64,000 nucleotides of DNA from Allodiplogaster sudhausi (lineage: Eukaryota > Nematoda > Chromadorea > Rhabditida > Diplogasteridae): the NCBI GenBank assembly GCA_945643635.1, contig CALZFC010000251.1, forward strand, positions 2,405,001 to 2,469,000. The letters run 5' to 3'. Position numbers and translations under genes: made by a program. Below the pieces are notes generated by a model. That model saw only the letters and a list, made by a program, of their open reading frames with translations. It did no database searches and was not told where the DNA came from. This document shows positions 1 to 9,749 of the stretch, in pieces; within the stretch, counting starts at the first letter, position 1; the number at the start of each line of letters is the position of its first letter.

Positions 1-2120
1 ATGCTGGACAAGGTGAGGAAATCGTGAGATTTGTGGGCTTCTTTCGCAGAAGTATATACCTGAATTTCGACCTCATACTAGTTATTAGTCAAAAAAGTGA
101 AATATAAATAGATTCTAAGCACAATGACGACCATATCTAACGGCATACCACAATTCTGGTGAGAGGATTCCCCGACTGAGTGCTGTTTCAGTGGAACCTA
201 TGGCTTTTAATTTTTTTCTCTCTCGAAATCTGGGGTTTTCAATGGATGAAGTTGATAAATAGCTTGAAAACAAGAAAATGCCAAAATATTTCATAACTCC
301 TATTTATATTTCTCATTCAGCTCGGAGGAACCTTCGCGCCTCGTCCCGCATGCGGCCCGCACAAGATGCGCGAGTCGCTCCCGCTCATTCTCTTCCTTCG
401 CAACCGTCTGAAGTACGCGCTGACGTACACGGAGGCGCGCAAGATCTGCAAGCAGCGTCTCATCAAGGTGGACGGCAAGGTCCGCACTGAGATGCGCTTC
501 CCGGCCGGATTCATGGGTCGGTTATTCTTCTTTCCCGCCATTTTCAGTTTAAATTTACCTCAAATGGCACACAATTTGAGCGAAAAAATGGCTTGTATTC
601 ACGATGACGACCATATCTAAAGGCATACCTCCATTATGGTGAGAGGATTCCCCGACTGAGTGAAATAGAAGGGCAATTACTGTTGGATTTGGAGGTTGTC
701 GAGAAGTTTTTAGTGGTCTAGCAACCTAGATTTTCACATTTTTAGACGTGATCTCCATCGAGAAGACGAACGAGAGCTTCCGTCTTCTCTACGACACCAA
801 GGGTCGCTTCGTGCCGCACCGCATCACCGCGCAGGAGGGCAACTTCAAGCTGTGCAAGGTGCGGGAGAGTGGGGCTTTGGATCGAGGGGGCAATTCAGGT
901 GTTATTTTCGCTGTCCTTCGGGGCGTTTTATTGGTCTTTTATCATGGAAATACGATAAGAGATTGCACGATGAAGACCATATCTCTAATGGCAGACCCCA
1001 ATTCTGGTGAAAGGATTCCCCGACTGAGTGCTTTACAAGGATCTTGAAAGCCATTGTGTCGTGGAAAAATGAGAGTTTAGCTAGGATGAAAAGTAAATAA
1101 ATTTTGCTCTTTTAAGGTGAAGCAGATCTCCGTGGGCCCCAAGGGCGTGCCCTTCATCGTTACGCACGATGCGCGCACCATCCGCTACCCGGACCCGCAC
1201 GTCAAGGTTCGAGGAGGCCGGGAAATAGGCCAGAAAGTGGAAATATGCTCTAAAAAAAGTACTGAAAACTTTAGACTAGAATAGTGGTAATGGAAACTAA
1301 TGAGGAGAAAATTTATGCAAAACGGTTGTTATATTCGTGTTTCTCGTACTCATAAACCCCCTGGAGTGAATTTGGAGAAAAAAAAATTTTTGAAAAAAAA
1401 AATTTTGCTGGAGCAGGAGTAACTGAATAGTACCAAAAAACTGTCCGCATTTCTAATGTTGACTGGAATTGATTGTTAGAAAGATATCTGTGTGACAAGA
1501 CGATGATAATGGTGATAATGATTCGTGTGCTTTTTAAGATCGACGACACGGTCGTCATTGACGTGAACACGGGCAAGATCACGGACTACGTCAAGTTCGA
1601 GCAGGGCAACCTGGCCATGATCACGGGAGGCCGTAACATTGGCCGTGTCGGCATCGTTGGCCACCGCGACAGACATCCGGGCTCCTTCGACATCATCCAC
1701 GTCAAGGACGCCGCCGGCCATTCGTTCGCCACCCGGTAAGACATACGACACTTGGAGGTCGGGGTCCGCGATTGGACGTAAACGGCCGACCGATGTAAGT
1801 TTGTAGAGCTTTGATTAGGTGTTAGGATTGGTTCCAGCAGAGCCCGGAGCATCTCGATCTCCGTGTAAAGGTTTTTATAACCTTTACAAGGGCTCTGTTG
1901 TTATTATGAAAAGAGTAGAAGAGATTCGATTAGGTAGCTTTGTATATCTTGAAGAATTGTAAGAAGTAAAGCAAAGACTAGTTGAGTACTTTTCAGCATG
2001 AGCAACGTCTTCATCATTGGCAAGGGCGCCAAGCCGCTCGTCTCCCTCACGGCACAGAAGGGAATCAAGCTCACCATTGCCGAGGAGCGTGACAAGCGTA
2101 TTGCACAGAAGAAGGCCTAA
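1..2120 (+). CDS. rps-4: 40S ribosomal protein eS4 (RPS4), 5' end cut by window edge
   Basis: Structural protein of the small ribosomal subunit. Exons: 1-12, 321-516, 746-858, 1117-1206, 1539-1735 and 1997-2120, stop TAA at 2118-2120. The 243 visible residues read through without a break and carry family hallmarks such as [54 protein letters not shown] and IAEERDKR. Compared with the usual roughly 260-residue protein, only about 18 N-terminal residues are missing; they lie left of the window. All introns are GT-AG and short (228-332 nt). The first two introns share a diverged block around GACGACCATATCTAA (123-181 and 604-662), and a third related copy sits at 969-1029. Identification is secure. 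Confidence 0.97.
123..1029. repeat. Block of about 60 bp repeated in three successive RPS4 introns
   Basis: Nearly the same sequence, beginning around GACGACCATATCTAA and ending with GAGGATTCCCCGACTGAGTG, occurs at about 123-182 (intron 1), 604-663 (intron 2) and 967-1029 (intron 3, with GAAGACCATATCTC). All three are in the same orientation inside RPS4 introns. This could be a repeated intronic element such as a small structured or regulatory RNA, or a product of intron-to-intron gene conversion. No match to a known RNA class is recognised. Confidence 0.8.
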
Positions 2121-2616
2121 AAGGGGAGGAGAAGAGATGACTACCCGTCCAATTGTTGGGGCAGTCGCCTGTTTAAAGGGCGCTGGTCCCTCGTTGTTTT
2201 TGTTTTGATAAACTGTTGCCATTAAAAGAAAGTGTTTTCTGACAGAAACATGACACGGACAACATCGTTTGGAAAATATTTGCATGGATGGAAGGCTGAA
2301 TTGGTGGGTGCATTGGGAGTGAATGGATTTGTGGTTAGTGGAGATGTTGCTGTGTTTGGAAGAAACTTATCCTGATTATCGATGGTATTGAACAGTGACT
2401 TTGAGCGATGCACGGTTTGGAGGCGATCGACTTTCGTATAACTGGCAACGCCGTTAGGCTATTTTAAAATGTAAAGCTCATTGGACTTGTGATGAGGAAA
2501 CCATTGAAATGGTGGTTCTATTGCGAATAAGTCGGCCAAAGCTTGCAGTGTACAAGTGTAGTTGATGCACCTTCTTTCCTTTTTTTCCTGGCATTACTCA
2601 AACTTTGTGGTCCAGA
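2121..2616. other. RPS4 3' region and presumed TRUB2-like promoter
   Basis: Between the RPS4 stop and the TRUB2-like ATG there is about 500 bp with no coding signal. ATTAAA-type sequence near 2221 could serve as the RPS4 polyadenylation signal. No TATA box or trans-splice acceptor is certain, although TCCAG lies immediately before the ATG at 2617. Confidence 0.4.
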
Positions 2617-4887
2617 ATGACCCCCGGACTCCGCGCCAGCTTGGCTGCCGCCCTCGATGGCCTTATCTGCGTCTACAAGCCGGCGGATCTCTCGATCATG
2701 GCGCTCAAGAGGACGGTAACCAAGAGGATAGCCGCGCATGCAAATGCCGCTGTTGGCTGGCCGCAACTTTCGAGCATTAAGGTTGGATGTAGTTCTTGGT
2801 ATTCATTATTCATATAAAAGTGTTGGGCCAAGTGCTCTATTTGAATGATGTAAATAAATTGAATGGATCGGTAAACTAGTTGGTAATCATCGGTGTTAGA
2901 ATTTGAAAATGTTCTATAAACATGGGCTATTGGTGCACCTCCACCTAAAACTGCTTAAAGCTGGCGGGAATTTCATGATTGACAATCTTGTTGAAATTTT
3001 CTTAGTTATTTTGTGAAATTTGGGTGCTTAGTATCTTGAGGAAATGGTATCTTTCACGCTGATTCTTGAGCAGGATATTACGATTCATTGTTGAATTGAG
3101 GGTAGAAGTTTGTTGTTTTAGTGATCATGAAACTGTTTAAAGATTTGTTTATTTATTTATATATCTTTTTCAGATGCCAGTGATCGAAGAGCACGAAAGC
3201 GGCGCCCTCGTCGTGGTTGGAACGAGGAAGCAGGTGAGGAAAGAAGAACGGGAATAAGGGGAGGGGGGGGATATGGGGAAAAGACGATGCGGTTAAAAGC
3301 GCTGCGGTTAAAACCGTACTTTTGCCATACTCCCCGGATCAAATACTTCTCTATCTCGTGGTTGCATTCGGCAATATCTCTCTTTCCCTCCGGCTTTTTA
3401 CCTTGATTTTAAGTAAGAACATTACGATTAGAGAAGATTCGAACTCATTTGAGACATGTGCTACCATGGATACTTGAGCATTGCAAAAGCATAGAAAAAT
3501 CAGGCGGTTTTAGATTTCCTTTCAGTTATTAATCTGTATGCGCACGCTTGTACTGTAATTAACATCGGAGCCGATTACTTTCTGAAAATACTTATGAGCT
3601 TCGGTAATGAAAGGGTTTTTTCTGTCCAAATTAATTTAGAGACGAGGTAGTCTTTTGTCGTTGCCTAATTATATGTCAAATTGTCTAATAAGCTATGAAA
3701 ATATTAAAAAAAATATGGGTGAAATCGCCTGTAATGGAAGATATTTGTTGTTTTTATTTATATTGTTTTTATTTTCTATATCAAGTAACAACAATTCAGA
3801 AGGACTACTCGGAGCATCCTCTCGTTATCGGCGAGGAATGGCGTGTCGAGGACATCCGGATAGAAGAGTTAAGGCCGATGGAGACTTCCAGCAGTGGCAT
3901 CTGTGGTTAGTTGAGGCTCTTATGTTCTTACAGAGAGGAGAGAGAGAGAATGAAAGAGAGAGAGAGAGAGAGAGAGAAGGGAGTGAGGAGAGAGAGAGAA
4001 AGAGAGAGAGGCTCTTATGTTCTTCCAGAGAGGATTGGGAGAGGAGAGAGAGAGAAAGAGAGAAGAGTTGCGGCCAGTGGAGACAGACTTCCATCAGTGG
4101 TATCTGTGGTTAGAATAGAGAGAGATTCTTATATCGGGATACCAGGGGACAAATGATATGGAAAACACCGAGTGAGATAGGACCTCGAATGATAGGGGGG
4201 GGGGGAGAAGACAAAAAAAAATTGGATGCCAAAATCTGAGTATGGTTTATGGATCTGGTGAGCCTCAAAATCTGGGAAACGAAAGAAAAGTTTGTAAGAT
4301 ATATTTTTTATTCGGTGATTTTTTTTCCATCGCACGATCAATTTTCATCTTACATTTAGAAACCGGTTGTTTTGCCATGTAAAAGGCCGTTTTTTTGATA
4401 TTGTTCGTTATTCTATGCGTTAGTTCTTTGTTTCGAAAGAATAACCGATTTATAATAAAATATAGACAATTTATTTTTAAAAAGATTTCGTCACTACTTT
4501 TTTTAGTATTTTGCTTTAACGGCGGCAGAATAAGTGATTAATGATAAAATAATTTAAATTAGAAAAATAAAATGAAAATACCACTCATTACTTTGTTTAG
4601 TGTTCTACAAAAACGGCGGCTCAATAACTGACTAATGAAAAAAATAAATTATAAAAAAATTATGTAACAAATTATCTTTTTAGTGTTCGGCATAAACGGC
4701 GGCGTAGATGAGCTGCCGCCACTGCGCGCCAAGCACTGGTGCTCGTCGCATCGAGTAGAGGCCATCATGGGCAGAGAGACTGACAAGCATGAAATCAAGG
4801 GCAAGGTCGTGCACAGGGAGGAGTTCGGTCGGTGGCTTTGGGTTTCTTTCTTTTCTTTTCTTTTTTTTCTACTTCCTTTTGTTTGAA

Positions 4888-4927
<40 letters not shown>

Positions 4928-5351
4928 TCCTTTCTCTGTCTCTCTCTCTCGCTTCACTTCTCTCTAAATGTTTTCTGAAACATGTGCAATCGTGAATCCT
5001 CTGTAATTCTTTCGACTTACACTGTAACAGCGCTTCTCGAAGCTTGTGGGGGAAAAACGAGAGCTTGCTGTATAATTGAGGACAAAAAGTTCCTTATGCT
5101 TGTGTAATGAGTCTTCATTCACTTGTTTGTATATAGTAGATTAATTACTTTTAATTAACAAAATTTTGTTACTTAATTTAAAATTGAATTAATTAATACA
5201 TATTTATGATTCTTTCAACTCTGACGATGAAAATAAGAAATTTCCTCTCACAATCAGCTCACGTCACTCGACACAAGCTGCAGAAGCAACTCGACAGAAT
5301 GAAGCATGACTACAGACGAGTGGCATTCGAGATGGCCGAAGTGGACATGCA

Positions 5352-5406
<55 letters not shown>

Positions 5407-8371
5407 GAGAGGAGAAAGAGAGAGAGAGGGCGAGAGAGAGAGAGAGGAGAAAGAGAGCGAGAAAGAGAGGGAGAGAGAGAGAATTGAAAGAGAGGGAGAG
5501 AGAGAGAGACAGACAGAGAAAAAGTTGGGACGCGAAAGTGGTTAAGGTGAGAATGTAGTGAAAATTGACAATGGTCAGGTGGATTGAATGAAGTTTTTGA
5601 TCACTGAAGGAACAGTTCATCTCAAACCGATTCTATTCTATCTTCCGTTTCACGTACAGAGTTCGAAGGCGTACTCGCTGGCCGTCCGCGGCATTCCACG
5701 GCCCCAGCTACCGAACGCGCAACTCATCGCCGACCTTCAACTGGCCTCCTTCAGGCCGCCCTACTTTGCTCTCCAGATTAGGAGTGTCGGAGAGACGGAC
5801 GCGTATCTGAGGTGAGAGAGAGAGAGAGAGAGAGAGATTAGAGAGGTTGGGAGAGAGATGGGGGGGGAGTAGATAGAGAGGAGAAAGCGAGAGAGAAACA
5901 GAGAAAACAGGATGGGAGAGATATGGGGGGAGAGGTGCATGAGAGGAGAGAGAGATGGGAGTGAGAGAAGTAAATAAATGGTTGTCTTCCAGTTTTTTTG
6001 GCGCATGCATTATACATATTGAAGTAGCAAATAATTTATACTTAATGTCAAAATTGACACAATCGAGTTTGAAATAAGAATGATTAGCTCGCTTTTTTAT
6101 TGCGTACTGTCACGTTATAATAAGAGGAAGTATGACAAGTTAAGTAGTGTTAGAGGCCGATTGCCCTTGATATCACCAATAATGCTCTTAGCCTTGCACA
6201 TATGCATGTCTTGTCTATTAAAACCGCGTGCGCATAATCGATTATGATTTAGAAGTTAAATGAAATATACCTTTCAATACAGGATATAATTAGTTTGGAT
6301 TTTTTCTTGCTATAAAAGACTCTAGGAAGGTACCGGCCAGGGATGTCCATAGCGGGCCGAGCCCGGGCCGCCCGGCCCGTTGCTAATTTGGCAGGCACGG
6401 GCCGAGATTTTGAAGGTGGGGCCCGGCCCGGCCCGCGTACCCCACGGGCCGGGCCGGGCCCGTTTTAACATAGGCCCGGGCCGGGCCCGGGCCGAAATTT
6501 TGAAAATAGGGCCCGTCCCGGCCCGCTTGCCCCCCAGGCCCGGCCCGGCCCGGAACGGCCCGCAGGGCACCGGGCCGGGCCCGGGCCTGGTTTTGGACAT
6601 CCCTGGTACCGGCAGCTGATTACAGTGATATTTCTGAAGTGAACTTAGTAATAATGAAGATAAATCATTTAATAACCAATTGCAAGATTTGAGTGTAATC
6701 ATCAATTTAGTTTTTTCCCTTTCTTTCTTGTCTGTGCAATCTTTTTTTAATATCAAATTGTTTTATATATTATATAGTGATAATAATGCTAATAGTAATA
6801 ATTATTGTTATTGTTATTAATATATATATATAAACAATAAATAATATAAATTCCACAGATGCCTCATCGCCGAGATTGGCCGTGAACTGGGGAGCGCCGC
6901 GTCGCCAGCCAGGGTGATCCGGAGAATGACGGGGCCATTCCGAGTGGAGCACGCGCTGTTGGAGCGGCAGCTCAGTGTCCAGAACATTGTCGACAATGTA
7001 AAGATGATGAAGGAAGCGGTCAGAGGTGAGAGGAGGGGTTTTTTTTTAAATATTTTTTTAGGTACATTATTATCTTGTTTATTTCTTTGCGTATTCTTCT
7101 TTACTTGTTGCCTTAAAGGAGCCATATAACGAATCATTTTATCACCACTTGTGAAAGCTTTCTGGGAGTATGTTTTAGGCAAATGCGAGTTGATCCATTT
7201 TAATAAAACCACATAGCTTTGCAGTGAAAGGCTCCTTTAATGTATTTGTTAACTGTTTTGAAAGGATAGAAAAGCAAAAACAGCAAACTTGGAAGATGGT
7301 AATGAGGAGCGCAGGAGTGGTGAAATTCTGGAGTGAAAATGGTGTATGGACGGATAGGTTGAGAAAGAAGATTTTTTACTTAGAGGATATGAAAGACTAT
7401 TTCGCTATTTGTGGTATTTTTTATGTATTTTGTTTCCGAAGATTATTGTAGGGTATAGATGCATAACGGAGATGGGACAAAATTTTTATTTGCAGAGTAT
7501 ACAATTTTGGATTGCGAAAGGTGGTATTTGAAAAGGAAAAGGAATCAAGTCAGATATGAAGGCGGATGCAATTTTTAGGGTCAAATAGGTTTGCGGAATA
7601 GCATACATACATATTATAGAATTTGAATTTCGTCTTGATTGGCTTTTTTTCAGATTTTAATTACGATCCCGAAGTCATCAACGAGCCCACGAGAGATGGT
7701 TCCGAGGCTGCAGTGCAGCATCGCAAGGAGGTCAGTAGATAGTGAACCCCTTATTAATTTTTTTTTAATTAATTAAAGGTTCTGTTCAGCGACCCTCAAA
7801 AGTACCGTAGTAATCCTCAAATATAGAATGTGCAAGACGAGAGAGACTCAGAGATAAAAGTACGGTAGATTTTAAGCTCCTTATGGTTAGACAGCCTGTG
7901 TAAGTTGTAATTGTCATGTCAATAGAAAAGAAGTGAGAACTACTCATCGCCGAAGGATGAAAAACCATAGTAATAATAGTGTTTTGTTTTCGAAAACCAC
8001 CTGACAAGACAAGGTGCGATCAAAATCCGCCAACTTATGCCTAGGTGTTTCCCTTGTGAGATATGTCCGAATCTAAGAGAAGGTATAAAATTGCTCGATT
8101 TACAACGCTGCAGGAATCGTTTTCGAATAGTAGCCTTATCCTTGGTCTTCCTTTAGCATTAGTCTTAACCTTATTCTTATCCTTGCATTAACCTTAATTT
8201 TATCCTTACTCTTATCCTTTGCCATAACCTTAGCCTTTAGCTTAGCCTTATCGTTAATCTTAATCTAACTCTTTTCCTTGCCAGGTGTTCGATCGGATGG
8301 TCGCGAACGAGCTTCAGCAACCGGACGAGTTTGATGCGATGCGTCCAGCGTGGCCGCGGGAATACGCTTGA
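2617..8371 (+). CDS. TruB-family tRNA/mRNA pseudouridine synthase, TRUB2-like (probably mitochondrial)
   Basis: Nine exons: 2617-2781, 3174-3233, 3800-3905, 4684-4827, 5258-5352, 5660-5811, 6859-7025, 7654-7730, 8285-8371 (TGA). Together they give a 350-residue protein; phases agree at every junction. The start is the first ATG of exon 1. The N-terminus contains the TruB signature (DGLICVYKPADLS). The middle matches the TRUB2 subfamily (HVTRHKLQ, AYSLAVRGIPRP, FRPPYFALQI, CLIAEIGREL, VEHALLERQ, IQDN-like VQNIVDN). Family function is isomerisation of uridine in RNA; TRUB2 acts on mitochondrial RNA. Where TruB enzymes carry the catalytic Asp (D-x-x-[AS]-[ST]-G), this protein reads METSSSG, placing Glu there. 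Its neighbour upstream is RPS4 (same strand, about 500 bp away). Family assignment is firm; activity is uncertain. Confidence 0.88.
3868..4145 (+). repeat. Partial copies of the exon 3 end and donor region inside the next intron
   Basis: The end of TRUB2-like exon 3 with its donor (about 3868-3910, TCTGTGGTTAG) recurs in diverged form at about 4063-4115. The flanking intron motif GAGGCTCTTATGTTCTT (3913-3929) recurs at 4007-4025. The copies are separated by GA-rich tracts. In the second copy the exon frame is not kept, so this is intronic debris and not an alternative exon. Confidence 0.75.
4490..4720 (+). repeat. Three tandem versions of the exon 4 acceptor region
   Basis: The true exon 4 start (TTTTTAG followed by TGTTCGGCATAAACGGCGGC at 4677-4703) is preceded by two diverged copies at about 4497-4540 and 4585-4630. 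Both have a TTTAGT acceptor and the ACGGCGGC block followed by TGA/TAAT-rich sequence. Both decoys have in-frame stops, so only the last is usable as a coding exon. Confidence 0.8.
6330..6613. mobile_element. Non-autonomous hAT-type MITE with a GGGCC-rich core
   Basis: Element 6338-6605 (268 bp) begins CAGGGATGTCCA and ends TGGACATCCCTG, perfect terminal inverted repeats of the hAT type (CAGGG...CCCTG). It is flanked by a perfect 8-bp direct repeat, GTACCGGC at 6330-6337 and 6606-6613, the target-site length expected for hAT elements. The interior is an extreme GGGCC/GGCCC low-complexity sequence. It has no coding capacity. It lies in the sixth intron of the TRUB2-like gene. A degenerate second copy lies at about 33053-33225. 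Confidence 0.93.
8131..8284 (+). repeat. Degenerate pyrimidine-rich hexamer array (CCTTAN/TTATCC) before the last TRUB2-like exon
   Basis: About 150 bp made of imperfect 6-bp units such as CCTTAT, CCTTAA, CCTTAG and CCTTTA. It runs directly into the acceptor CCAG of exon 9. The units resemble variants of the GCCTAA telomere repeat of nematodes, but no perfect run of that unit is present. Confidence 0.6.
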
Positions 8372-9749
8372 TTTCCTGATTTCCGAGATTGGGGTGCTAA
8401 GATGCCCCCTTCTGAATGGGGGTGTTCAACCCCCAATCTGATGATAGCCTATTCCAAGGCACCCCCCCCCCATTTTGGGCTACAGTACTACTAGGTATTC
8501 TAAAAGAACTCCGCTAACCGAGCCCCAATCATATTCTGATAGTACAGCACATTTATTTCACTCTTTTTTGTGAACAAGATTAATGTACTTCCATTGTACT
8601 CCCCCTCACTGCTGTTACGGGTAACAGCACGGTTTTGTTATTAACTTGTGCATGTTTAGATGTGTTGTTTTATTCACTGTTGTTTTCTGACACAGATTTA
8701 TCAATGATACTGTCAAGCAATAAAAATAACTTCCTACTATGGAAACGCATGTGAAAAGGATGCAATAAAATACGTCTTCTAGAATTAACATCTCTTAGAG
8801 AATAGATAATGTTCGGGAAGCGTAGACAAATAGTTTTAAAAAACGAAGGTAATATCACAATCGATTCGGGCCAGGAGCAAGCAAGAGGTCTCAAAAGAAG
8901 CGAATAAGAAACTGGAATTGTATGGAAGGACAAAAAAAAGTAAGAAGTGAACGTTGGGCCTGCAAAACATGCTACATACCATAGCTGAATTCTCACTTAA
9001 AACGGGCCTAGCATACTCCGGATCTTTATTTGAGATTGAAAAAGAAACATTTGTGAAAAGAAAAAGCAAACAAAATGAGTTCGCAACTCCCCCATAACAT
9101 GATAATAATAGCTCCTTTTCACATTGAATTTTTTTTGACATAAAACAAATAGTAAGTAATATTTTATTTAAAAAAAAAACATTGTCCTAATTAGGCCAAT
9201 AAAACTATGAACGCGCATACAACCTTCAAGGTAAGTCATTCAGAGTGCGAACTAGGAAGGTCCTTCAAGATTTGCAAGAATCTGGCAAATTCAAGGTACT
9301 AATTTTTGGCGAATAAAAGTGTCACTACCGATTCATTGTCAGAAAAGTCATTACCAAGGCTAGGAGAATAGCAGATTTAGGTCACTCTCTTTAACCAAGA
9401 ACAAGTTGGATGTGAAAAGGTCTACTGTAGAACGTCAAACGGGAGTAAATGATAGCCACTTACCAATAGAGTTCCTCTTTTTTTAATATTAAAAAAAAAC
9501 TATATTTTACTGCCTTTTCATATACCAAAGAATTGAAAAAAATGATGATGATATGCATTGGCTCTTGTGGATAAGCCTTGGCAAAAAAAAGAATCCAGCC
9601 AATTTTTATTGCAAGAAAATTAAATTTTGATTCCCTTTTTTTAAAGAAAAACACTACAAAATGCAGCACATTTTCATTGTGAGTACCAAATGTGTAGTCT
9701 TGACATCCATTGTATCCCCCCCTTCTCTTCTCTTCCTCTCTCTCTCCCG
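8372..9749. other. Intergenic region between two convergent genes
   Basis: This is the 3' flank of the TRUB2-like gene (+) and the SelT-like gene (-). It is AT-rich, with a C10 run at 8464-8473 and palindromic GGGG/CCCC stretches at 8403-8475. No supported reading frame or RNA gene was seen. Confidence 0.5.

Noticed and set aside
6322..6756. Pro/Gly/Ala/Arg-rich frames on both strands
   Set aside because: They arise from the GGGCC core of the hAT MITE and have no start or splice context.
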